From: Oscillospiraceae bacterium
GTDB lineage: Bacteria > Bacillota > Clostridia > Oscillospirales > CAG-272
DNA: 5,984 bases
Direction: 5' to 3'
NCBI GenBank assembly: GCA_015065205.1
Contig: SVQS01000118.1
Span: 1 to 5,984 of the forward strand
This document shows positions 1 to 4,361 of this stretch, one piece after another. The translations under genes and the position numbers were made by a program. Every line of letters starts with the position of its first letter. The stretch's first letter is position 1. The notes beneath the pieces are model-generated. The model searched no databases and was not told the origin of the DNA. It saw only the letters and a program-made list of their open reading frames with translations.

Positions 1-278
1 CCTTCGAGCTTTATTATGGATATTACGAAGAGTGCGACCGACAAAACCCTTTGGTGCGTCCGGTTCCGCTTTATCCGGATTTTATTGCTCACCCACAATA
101 TGATGAAGAAGGCTATCCCTTTGCTACCGAAATGCAGGATGTTTGCCTTTACTATGTTGGCAAAGACCGCGAAGACGGTTGCTATGCTTGCCAACACTAC
201 AAGCGTTTAATTGAGTTTGTCGGCCTTTGTACCTGTGCAATGCGCCGCTTACCAAAGGCAGAAGATATAGAAGAATAA
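1..278 (+). CDS. C-terminal part of an unrecognised cysteine-containing protein (partial)
   Basis: The reading frame is open from base 3 to a TAA at 276-278, giving 91 residues with no convincing internal start, so the gene begins outside the window. I do not recognise the family. The visible part is acidic and rich in Tyr and Pro at first. It then carries a CxxC pair (fragment residues 60 and 63, CYAC) followed by CTC (residues 76 and 78), plus lone Cys at 11 and 48. The CxxC-x12-CxC arrangement with nearby His65 could bind a metal such as zinc; that is inference. The end is charged (KAEDIEE). The gene is followed after 20 nt by a strong hairpin terminator, which supports a genuine gene end here. 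Nothing visible shows its regulation or partners. Confidence 0.7.
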   Translation, partial: FELYYGYYEECDRQNPLVRPVPLYPDFIAHPQYDEEGYPFATEMQDVCLYYVGKDREDGCYACQHYKRLIEFVGLCTCAMRRLPKAEDIEE

Positions 279-297
279 TTTAACTATGGTAGATGCC

Positions 298-332
298 AAA
301 AGGCGGCAACGAATTCTCGTTGCCGCCTTTTT
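298..332. terminator. Bidirectional rho-independent terminator between convergent genes
   Basis: A perfect 15-bp stem (298-312 with 317-331) has a four-base ATTC loop and a GC-rich core, GGCGGCAACGA. It is flanked by A-runs on the left and T-runs on the right, so it works as an intrinsic terminator in both directions. It lies between the stop of the upstream plus-strand gene (278) and the stop of the minus-strand channel gene (339). Confidence 0.92.
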
Positions 333-338
333 ATGTCA

Positions 339-992
339 TTATTTTTCCTCTTCAATGGGATATTTGGGCTTGGGGAGATTCCAACGCAGGAAGAATGCCA
401 AAAAGCGGAGCGCAATTACGACCACCGCTCCTGCGATGGTTGCTAACAAAATGTCTTTGAGAAAAACTCGAATGAGGAATGCTGTGATTGCACCCGCAAT
501 CGAGGCGCAGGCATAAAAGTGTTTTACAAATATTTTGGGCAGATGCATCGAGAACACGTCACGCAGCACGCCGCCGCCAACACCGGTGATCACCCCCAAA
601 AAGATGCCTGTAAAAAAGTTGGGGTTGGGCAGGCTCTGGAAGCAGGCATTCACTCCTACAACCGTGAACACGCCAAGACCGACCGAGTCGGCTATCATCA
701 AAGAGAGGGCTTGCACGCGATGCTTATCGTGAGCAAAGAGTTTTTGAATGAAGGGCAGATATGTAATTGCCGGAATGGCAAGGCCAAGCACCGCTTGCAG
801 GGGATTGACAAATGCCGCAGGCGGCGTGACACCCAAAATCAGGTCGCGGATAATGCCGCCACCGATCGCAGTCGTCATACCAAGCACGCACGCGCCAAAG
901 ATGTCCATTTCCTTTTTCATCGCGGTCAATGCCCCCGAAAGAGAGAACGCGATCACACCGATGATTTCAAAGATAAATAAGATAGAGTCCAT
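339..992 (-). CDS. TRIC/UPF0126 family membrane channel-like protein
   Basis: This 217-residue integral membrane protein has two homologous halves, each with the family hallmark GGGxxRD: GGGIIRD at 44-50 and GGGVLRD at 139-145. Hydrophobic stretches near 4-22, 31-52, 66-82, 95-115, 125-147, 158-178 and 181-203 give the seven helices expected of the family. The opening SGALTAMKKEMDIFG is also typical. Bacterial members (YadS/YicG type) are annotated as trimeric intracellular cation channel homologues or as glycine-transporter-domain proteins; the physiological substrate in bacteria is not settled. The ATG at 990-992 is preceded by AGGAG (complement of 999-1003) at 6-nt spacing. The short charged tail ends in IEEEK. 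The gene is monocistronic, with its own promoter upstream and the shared terminator downstream. Confidence 0.9.
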   Translation of the reverse strand: MDSILFIFEIIGVIAFSLSGALTAMKKEMDIFGACVLGMTTAIGGGIIRDLILGVTPPAAFVNPLQAVLGLAIPAITYLPFIQKLFAHDKHRVQALSLMIADSVGLGVFTVVGVNACFQSLPNPNFFTGIFLGVITGVGGGVLRDVFSMHLPKIFVKHFYACASIAGAITAFLIRVFLKDILLATIAGAVVVIALRFLAFFLRWNLPKPKYPIEEEK

Positions 993-1033
993 AAAAAGCT
1001 CCTGTTCAGCAAAACAAAGCGGATTACGCTAAC

Positions 1034-1062
1034 AGTATAGCATGATTTTGGTCAAAAAGCAA
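1034..1062 (-). promoter_or_regulatory. Probable extended -10 promoter for the TRIC-like gene
   Basis: Read on the minus strand, TATACT (1034-1039) is directly preceded by TGC, an extended -10 element. A weak -35, TTGCTT (1057-1062), lies 17 nt further upstream. Transcription would start near 1027, giving a leader of about 35 nt. A better-looking TTGACC (1050-1055) is only 10 nt from the -10 box and so is badly spaced. Confidence 0.5.
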
Positions 1063-1093
1063 CAAAAATTTTGATTTTTATATCAATAAACAG

Positions 1094-1146
1094 TCCAATA
1101 TAGATTGGATGGCTTACCATTGGATATTATATGATATAATCCAATG
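1094..1146. repeat. Cluster of four ATTGGAT/ATCCAAT motifs in inverted pairs, with an extended -10 box
   Basis: TCCAAT (1094-1099) faces ATTGGA (1104-1109) across 4 nt. A second pair, CATTGGAT (1118-1125) and ATCCAATG (1139-1146), faces across an AT-rich 13-nt centre. The same motif therefore occurs four times in 53 bases. Inside the second pair lies TGATATAAT (1132-1140), a perfect extended -10 box on the plus strand, but no good -35 stands upstream. The arrangement could be a set of operator half-sites or a decayed terminator; the sequence does not decide which. Confidence 0.55.
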
Positions 1147-1154
1147 AACACCAA

Positions 1155-1179
1155 GGCGGAGGCAGAGGGATTCTGAACC
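1155..1179. repeat. Left copy of the tRNA-Ser 3'-end direct repeat (candidate attachment-site scar)
   Basis: GGCGGAGGCAGAGGGATTC (1155-1173) is identical to 3274-3292, the minus-strand T-loop end, T-stem 3' half, acceptor 3' strand, discriminator and CC of the tRNA-Ser gene. After one inserted T the match resumes for GAACC (1175-1179). Beyond this the two copies diverge completely: no anticodon arm or 5' half is present, so it is a fragment and not a second tRNA gene. Its orientation matches that of the tRNA, as expected for the distal end of an element integrated at a tRNA 3' end. Confidence 0.75.
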
Positions 1180-1273
1180 AAGCTTCGTTCGCCTACGGTT
1201 CTCTCGGCGTGTATTCGCTTGAGGGCAGAGTGCCGTCATTTTTTAATAGAATATAAAATTTTTCAAAAAGCTC

Positions 1274-1302
1274 TTGACAAAATCGCACCATCTGTATATA
1301 AT
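1274..1302 (+). promoter_or_regulatory. Consensus sigma-A promoter of the GntR/ABC operon
   Basis: TTGACA (1274-1279), a 17-nt spacer and TATAAT (1297-1302) match the housekeeping consensus at every position. Transcription should start near 1309, leaving a leader of about 25 nt before the GTG start at 1334. So strong a promoter implies that tight repression is needed, which fits the overlapping palindrome and the repressor encoded first in the operon. Confidence 0.92.
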
Positions 1303-1314
1303 ATTTATATACAG
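1292..1314. promoter_or_regulatory. Palindromic operator overlapping the -10 box, probable GntR autoregulatory site
   Basis: CTGTATATA (1292-1300) and TATATACAG (1306-1314) form a perfect 9-bp inverted repeat around ATATT. The palindrome covers the whole -10 box and the expected start point, so a bound dimer would block RNA polymerase. YtrA-subfamily GntR proteins usually repress their own operon through such dyads; that this repressor binds here is inferred from position and symmetry. Confidence 0.8.
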
Positions 1315-1333
1315 TATTAACAGAGGTGATGGC

Positions 1334-1711
1334 GTGAATATTTTAATCGACAATAAAAGCGGTGAACCGATTTATAATCAAATATATTCTCAAATAAAGA
1401 ATCAGATCATCGGCGGTGAGTTGAAAGAAGATGAAATGCTTCCGTCCATTCGAGGACTCGCAAAGGATCTCCGTATCAGCTTTATCACGACCAAGCGAGC
1501 GTATGAAGAACTTGAAAAGGAAGGCTTCATCTACACTCTGCCCGCAAAAGGCTGTTACGTTGCGCCGAAGAACATAGAACTTTTACGAGAGGAAAATCTG
1601 AAAAGGATAGAGGAACATATTGAGCAGATAGCAAAGCTCGCTACCTCGTGCAATTTGAGCCGTGACGATATTATTGAAATGATTACGTTCGGTATGGAGG
1701 AACAAGAATGA
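1334..1711 (+). CDS. GntR family transcriptional repressor, YtrA subfamily
   Basis: This 125-residue protein has a winged helix-turn-helix at about residues 10-78. It shows the family pattern PIYNQIYSQIKNQI, then LPSIRGLAKDL, TTKRAYEELEKEGFI and a wing ending KGCYV. A short helical tail (about 80-125) replaces the large ligand-binding domains of other GntR proteins; this short form and the following ABC genes define the YtrA type. The start chosen is GTG at 1334, preceded by GAGGTGAT (1323-1330). A longer in-frame reading from TTG at 1274 is rejected because that codon is part of the -35 box and the extra residues would lie over promoter and operator. The stop overlaps the next gene's start by 4 bp (ATGA, 1708-1711), implying translational coupling. 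It probably represses the operon until a drug or envelope-stress signal appears; the signal is unknown. Confidence 0.92.
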   Translation: MNILIDNKSGEPIYNQIYSQIKNQIIGGELKEDEMLPSIRGLAKDLRISFITTKRAYEELEKEGFIYTLPAKGCYVAPKNIELLREENLKRIEEHIEQIAKLATSCNLSRDDIIEMITFGMEEQE

Positions 1712-2550
1712 ACGCACTTGAATTAAAAAATGTAAGTAAATCCTTTTCGGGATTTTGTTTGGATAACATAAGTCTTACTCTGCCAAACGGTTGCATTATG
1801 GGGCTTATCGGTGAGAACGGTGCAGGCAAAAGCACCACGATAAAGCTCATCTTGGATATACTTCATAAGGATGGCGGAACAATTACAATACTCGGCAAAG
1901 ACAACGAAAAGGATATTTCACTTACAAAAGAAGATGTCGGCGTTGTAATGGACGAGATCGGTATGCCGGAATGCTTGACGGCAAAGCAGATCGGCAATGT
2001 TATGAAGCATACGTTTCGTAATTGGAATGAGGCTGAATATGCCAAGCTTCTGCAACAGCTATCTCTGCCCGACAACAAACCGTTTAAGGATTTTTCACGC
2101 GGTATGAAAATGAAGCTCGGTATTGCCGTTGCTATGTCACACGGTGCAAGGCTGTTACTGCTTGACGAGCCGACAAGCGGACTTGATCCCGTCGTGCGTG
2201 ACGAGGTAGTGGATATGTTCTGCGATTTTACAAGGGATGAAACCCACTCCATCCTTATATCCTCGCACATCGTCAGCGATCTTGAAAAACTCTGCGACTA
2301 CGTGGCGTTTTTGCATAAGGGCAAGCTCTTACTTTGCGAGGAAAAAGACGAACTGCTCTCCGAGTACGGCATCATTCACTGTACGGTAGAACAACTTTCG
2401 GAGCTTAACAACGAAGTAATAAGATACAGAAAAGAAACACCCTATGGTGCTGAAGCTATCGTACTGCGCAAGGATGCTCCCGATGGCTTTAAGTTAAGCC
2501 CAATAAGCATTGAGGAACTGTTCGTATTTATGGTAAAGGAGGCGAAATGA
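1708..2550 (+). CDS. ABC transporter ATP-binding protein (YtrB/BcrA-like)
   Basis: This 280-residue cytoplasmic ATPase powers the membrane partner encoded next. All core motifs are present: Walker A GENGAGKST at 35-43, the degenerate signature FSRGMK at 129-134 (usual in this subfamily in place of LSGGQ), Walker B LLLLDE at 149-154, D-loop SGLD at 157-160 and the H-loop histidine at 186. The Q-loop region reads VGVVMDE (77-83) without a glutamine, a variation also seen in relatives. The roughly 75 residues after the core form the variable C-terminal region of BcrA-like ATPases. Its ATG overlaps the repressor stop. Related systems work in resistance to, or sensing of, cell-wall-active peptides and similar stresses; the substrate here cannot be read from the sequence. 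Confidence 0.93.
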   Translation: MNALELKNVSKSFSGFCLDNISLTLPNGCIMGLIGENGAGKSTTIKLILDILHKDGGTITILGKDNEKDISLTKEDVGVVMDEIGMPECLTAKQIGNVMKHTFRNWNEAEYAKLLQQLSLPDNKPFKDFSRGMKMKLGIAVAMSHGARLLLLDEPTSGLDPVVRDEVVDMFCDFTRDETHSILISSHIVSDLEKLCDYVAFLHKGKLLLCEEKDELLSEYGIIHCTVEQLSELNNEVIRYRKETPYGAEAIVLRKDAPDGFKLSPISIEELFVFMVKEAK

Positions 2551-2551
2551 T

Positions 2552-3178
2552 ATGAAAGGGCTGTTATTAAAAGATTGGTATATGATGAAAAAATATTGTA
2601 GATATTATCTTTTCGTCAGTATCGGATTTATCATTCTTTCTATGATGAGTAGCGGCAATATGTTCTTCGTTTTCTACCCTTGTTTGCTTGCTGGTATGAT
2701 CCCTGTCAACCTACTCGGATATGACGAACGCAGTCGATGGACGGAGTATGTCGGTACGTTGCCATATACCAAAACGCAGATTGTATCTGCAAAGTATCTG
2801 ATTGGCTTGTTCACACAAATTGCTTTGCTGACAGTAATTTGCATCGCGCAGGGTGTGAAAATGAGTATTGATGGCACTTTCGTTTTGAAAGAGTTTGTAG
2901 TGCTTATGATGCTTGTGCTGGTAATGGCGAGCGTTGCCTCGTCGCTGACTCTTCCATTTGTATTCAAATACGGAGTAGAAAAAGGTCGCGGTGTTTACTA
3001 TGTGATGGTAGGCGTGGTGTGTGCAGGAAGCATTATCGCAACTACAATTTTTAAGGAAGGTTTGCAGAATGAAATTCAACTGAACGCCTTTTTACCTGTT
3101 GCTTGTCTTATAGGTGTCGGAATATATGCGCTTTCTTGGTATTTATCTATTGTATTTTATAAGACAAGAGAAACATAG
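2552..3178 (+). CDS. ABC-2 type transporter permease subunit
   Basis: This 208-residue polytopic membrane protein opens MKGLLLKDWYMMKKY, the usual cytoplasmic start of ABC2_membrane_5-type permeases. Six hydrophobic segments lie near 17-35, 36-56, 81-101, 114-138, 148-167 and 178-203. The cytoplasmic stretch between segments 2 and 3 (YDERSRWTEYVGTLPYTKTQIVSAKY, about 57-82) carries the family's conserved D-E-x-x-x-W-x-x-x-x-x-x-LP-x-x-x pattern and is the likely ATPase contact. AAAGGAGG (2535-2542) lies 9 nt before the ATG, which starts one base after the ATPase stop. With a single short permease, the working transporter is presumably a dimer of ATPase and permease. Parts of this gene look AT-richer than cysS, for example around 2580-2640. 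Confidence 0.9.
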   Translation: MKGLLLKDWYMMKKYCRYYLFVSIGFIILSMMSSGNMFFVFYPCLLAGMIPVNLLGYDERSRWTEYVGTLPYTKTQIVSAKYLIGLFTQIALLTVICIAQGVKMSIDGTFVLKEFVVLMMLVLVMASVASSLTLPFVFKYGVEKGRGVYYVMVGVVCAGSIIATTIFKEGLQNEIQLNAFLPVACLIGVGIYALSWYLSIVFYKTRET

Positions 3179-3215
3179 AAGATATATTCAATGATTTAAC
3201 GGATACCAATCTTTT

Positions 3216-3265
3216 AACAATAAAAAGAAAACAGTAGGTCGATACGATTGTATCAATCTACTGTT
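3216..3265 (-). terminator. Rho-independent terminator of tRNA-Ser, possibly bidirectional
   Basis: AACAGTAG (3230-3237) pairs with CTACTGTT (3258-3265), and GATAC (3241-3245) with GTATC (3250-3254). One mismatch and one G-T pair lie between, making a nearly continuous 16-position stem with a 4-nt loop. On the minus strand it is followed by TTCTTTTTATTG, a good U-tract, and lies 7 nt past the tRNA end. On the plus strand it is followed only by TCCTTATTT, so it may also end the ABC operon but less efficiently. Confidence 0.85.
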
Positions 3266-3272
3266 CCTTATT

Positions 3273-3361
3273 TGGCGGAGGCAGAGGGATTCGAACCCCC
3301 GTGGGGTTGCCCCCAAACGGTTTTCAAGACCGCCTCGTTATGACCGCTTCGATATGCCTCC
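3273..3361 (-). tRNA. tRNA-Ser (anticodon UGA), CCA encoded
   Basis: Read on the minus strand, the 7-bp acceptor stem GGAGGCA/TGCCTCC is followed by a 3-bp D-stem (TCG/CGA), an anticodon stem GCGGT/ACCGT enclosing loop CTTGAAA, the long variable arm typical of serine tRNAs (TGGGG/CCCCA), and a T-arm GGGGG-TTCGAAT-CCCTC. Discriminator G and CCA (3273-3275) complete it. The anticodon TGA (plus-strand 3324-3326) reads UCA and, with modification, other UCN serine codons. It is a single gene with its own promoter and terminator. Its 3' end is repeated at 1155 and its first ten bases are repeated at 3519-3528. Confidence 0.97.
3274..3297. repeat. Right copy of the tRNA-Ser 3'-end direct repeat (inside the intact tRNA gene)
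   Basis: Bases 3274-3292 match 1155-1173 exactly over 19 positions, and GAACC (3293-3297) matches 1175-1179 after a one-base indel. The stretch covers the T-loop to the 3' CC of the tRNA, the usual crossover region for tRNA-targeted integrases. Confidence 0.75.
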
Positions 3362-3399
3362 GTAAGAGAGGTTCACGCAGTTGCACCTCTCTTACGGAG
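3358..3399. repeat. 15-bp perfect hairpin overlapping the first bases of tRNA-Ser
   Basis: CTCCGTAAGAGAGGT (3358-3372) and ACCTCTCTTACGGAG (3385-3399) are exact inverted repeats around a 12-nt loop. On the transcribed minus strand the arm at 3358-3372 includes the first four bases of the mature tRNA (GGAG), so the leader could pair with the 5' side of the acceptor stem. No U-tract follows, so it is not a terminator. Confidence 0.8.
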
Positions 3400-3583
3400 C
3401 AAAACAAGATGTGGCTCGACGAGTTCTGCTCGTCAAATCCGCTGTCGCTTTCCCCACTCGAAGATCGACAAGCTTGCTGTGGCTTGCGCAGAGTGTGGGT
3501 ATATTCGCCAAAGGCGAAATATGCCTCCGTATTTGGTGCAACGTTGTTCATTCCGCCATGGGCGAAATAACCTTCTGTATTGC
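3362..3583 (-). repeat. Long hairpin- and repeat-rich leader of tRNA-Ser
   Basis: About 220 nt separate the predicted tRNA transcription start from the mature 5' end. The leader contains the 15-bp hairpin next to the tRNA; GACGAG/CTCGTC (3418-3423/3429-3434); TTCGCC/GGCGAA around AAA (3504-3509/3513-3518); and a degenerate second version of that hairpin (3551-3566). ATATGCCTCCGTA at 3519-3531 is an exact copy of 3352-3364, the tRNA 5' end plus three flanking bases, and a degenerate third version lies at 3567-3581. The two blocks 3503-3533 and 3550-3581 align with each other, so part of the leader is an imperfect tandem repeat. Confidence 0.65.
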
Positions 3584-3589
3584 TCTCCT

Positions 3590-3618
3590 ATTTTATCACA
3601 TTTGTTGAGGAATGTCAA
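3590..3618 (-). promoter_or_regulatory. Strong promoter for tRNA-Ser
   Basis: On the minus strand, TTGACA (3613-3618), a 17-nt spacer and TAAAAT (3590-3595) form a near-consensus sigma-A promoter, with TGA directly before the -10 box (extended -10). The predicted start is near 3583. No better promoter stands closer to the tRNA, which implies a leader of about 220 nt. Confidence 0.85.
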
Positions 3619-3658
3619 GGGATTTTTAAAAAGAAACTACACTCTTTGTTTTTTATAA

Positions 3659-3687
3659 TTGACAATCCTTCATAAATGTGCTATAAT
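3659..3687 (+). promoter_or_regulatory. Consensus sigma-A promoter for the flavin-reductase-like gene and probably cysS
   Basis: TTGACA (3659-3664), a 17-nt spacer and TATAAT (3682-3687) match the consensus fully, and TGC before the -10 makes it an extended -10 promoter. The start would be near 3694, giving a leader of about 30 nt, too short for a T-box or riboswitch. It diverges from the tRNA-Ser promoter. Confidence 0.93.
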
Positions 3688-3723
3688 ATACTGAATAACT
3701 ATAATAACGAAAGGAGTGATACG

Positions 3724-4311
3724 ATGGCAAAGGTCAAATGGCGCGGTGGAGCGATGCTCGCGCCCGTGCCGCCTACAATGGTGACCTGCTCGCACGATGG
3801 CAAGGATAATGTCTTTACTGTCGCGTGGACGGGAATAACCAATACCATTCCGCCCAAAACCTATATTTCGGTGCGCCCGTCGCGTCACTCTTACAAAATG
3901 ATCAAAGAGAGCGGTGAGTTTGCCATCAATCTCACCACCGCAGATCTTGTTCGCGCCGCCGACTTCTGCGGTGTGCACACGGGTGCGAAGATCGACAAAT
4001 TCGAGCGATGTAAACTTTCCAAAGAAGCCGCCAACGAGGTCGGGTGTCCCATCCTCGCAGACTCCCCGTTGGTTTTGGAGTGTCGCGTGACCGACGTCAT
4101 TCCCTTGGGTTCGCACGATATGTTCCTCGCTGATATTGTCGCCGTTGACGTTGACGAGGAGCTTATCAACTCCGATGGCAAGCTTCGCTTGGATAAGGCA
4201 GGACTTGTCGCCTACGCCCACGGCACCTACTTTGAGCTTGGCAAAAAGATTGGCTCCTTTGGCTTCTCGGTCGCCAAGAAGAAAAAGAAGCCACAGGGCA
4301 AAAAGAAGTAA
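3724..4311 (+). CDS. Flavin reductase-like domain protein (flavoredoxin type)
   Basis: This 195-residue protein is probably a cytoplasmic FMN-binding dimer of the split-barrel fold. The flavin-reductase-like domain spans about residues 8-165: APVPPTMVT (13-21), NVFTVAWTGITNTIPPKTYISV (29-50), then RHSYKMIKESGEFAINL (54-70), the usual FMN-binding order with a small-residue loop and PP before a strand. AHGTYFELGKKIGSFG (165-180) is the typical family C-terminus. Relatives reduce or bind flavin and serve as electron carriers or oxidoreductases; the partner here is unknown. The start is ATG 3724, with AAAGGAG (3710-3716) at 7 nt; an in-frame ATG at 3676 lies inside the promoter and is rejected. 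The protein ends in an unusual lysine tail, AKKKKKPQGKKK. It is followed by cysS after 50 nt with no terminator. Confidence 0.9.
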   Translation: MAKVKWRGGAMLAPVPPTMVTCSHDGKDNVFTVAWTGITNTIPPKTYISVRPSRHSYKMIKESGEFAINLTTADLVRAADFCGVHTGAKIDKFERCKLSKEAANEVGCPILADSPLVLECRVTDVIPLGSHDMFLADIVAVDVDEELINSDGKLRLDKAGLVAYAHGTYFELGKKIGSFGFSVAKKKKKPQGKKK

Positions 4312-4361
4312 ATTTTATTTGACAACACCACGCGGAAATTTTCCGCAAAAGGAGATAGATT

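Larger units (their letters stand above)
993..1333. other. Intergenic region between the TRIC-like gene and the GntR/ABC operon
   Basis: This 341-base stretch contains no credible gene. In order it holds the minus-strand promoter of the channel gene, the ATTGGAT cluster, a copy of the tRNA-Ser 3' end (1155-1179), an 80-nt GC-richer segment with short inverted repeats (for example GAACC 1175-1179 with GGTTC 1197-1201, and GGCA 1224-1227 with TGCC 1231-1234) ending in a T-run at 1239-1244, an AT-rich stretch, and the operon promoter with its palindrome (1274-1314). Confidence 0.7.
1155..3292. mobile_element. Candidate small genomic island or integration remnant bounded by tRNA-Ser 3'-end repeats
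   Basis: A 2.1-kb segment lies between a partial copy of the tRNA-Ser 3' end (1155-1173) and the intact tRNA-Ser gene, on the 3' side of that gene. This is the classic geometry left by tyrosine-recombinase elements that integrate into tRNA genes. The only complete cargo is the GntR-ABC-permease operon, a self-contained accessory module. No integrase, excisionase or transfer gene is visible, so this would have to be a deletion remnant or a cassette mobilised in trans. The alternative is a chance tRNA-fragment duplication beside an ordinary operon. Confidence 0.4.
3179..3723. other. Non-coding region holding tRNA-Ser, its leader and two divergent promoters
   Basis: No protein gene is credible in these 545 bases. 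In order they contain the tRNA terminator, tRNA-Ser on the minus strand, the repeat-rich tRNA leader (3362-3583), the minus-strand tRNA promoter (3590-3618), about 40 bases of AT-rich spacer, and the plus-strand promoter of the flavin-reductase-like gene (3659-3687). Short open frames crossing the tRNA and leader have no ribosome binding site and no recognisable protein features. Confidence 0.8.

Noticed and set aside
519..980. Plus-strand open frame (153 codons) opposite the TRIC-like gene
   Set aside because: The minus-strand frame encodes a clear seven-helix family protein with both GGGxxRD motifs. The plus-strand translation is His/Arg/Gln-rich with no features.
1155..1244. Second, complete tRNA-Ser gene at the left repeat
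   Set aside because: Only the 3' quarter of the tRNA is present. No anticodon arm, variable arm or 5' acceptor strand can be found on the minus strand up to 1244.
1274..1333. N-terminal extension of the GntR protein from TTG 1274
   Set aside because: That TTG is the start of the -35 TTGACA, and the extension overlies the -10 box and operator. GTG 1334 has a proper ribosome binding site and gives the normal family length.
3301..3570. Plus-strand open frame across tRNA-Ser and its leader
   Set aside because: It starts inside the tRNA gene, has no ribosome binding site, and its codons are made of hairpin repeats.
3362..3583. CRISPR array or T-box in the repeat-rich tRNA leader
   Set aside because: The repeats are short, irregular and unevenly spaced with no uniform spacers, and no T-box or antiterminator sequence precedes a coding gene there.
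3676..3723. Upstream ATG start for the flavin-reductase-like gene
   Set aside because: It lies within the promoter spacer, upstream of the predicted transcription start. ATG 3724 has AAAGGAG at ideal spacing.
3670..4221. Minus-strand open frame (183 codons) opposite the flavin-reductase-like gene
   Set aside because: The plus-strand gene has a consensus promoter, ribosome binding site and family motifs. The antisense frame has none and runs into the promoter region.
4331..4346. GCGGAA/TTCCGC mini-hairpin before cysS as a terminator or attenuator
   Set aside because: The stem is only 6 bp with a 3-nt loop and is followed by AAAAGGAG, the cysS ribosome binding site, not a T-run. A TTGACA at 4319-4324 has no -10 partner, so no separate cysS promoter is called.
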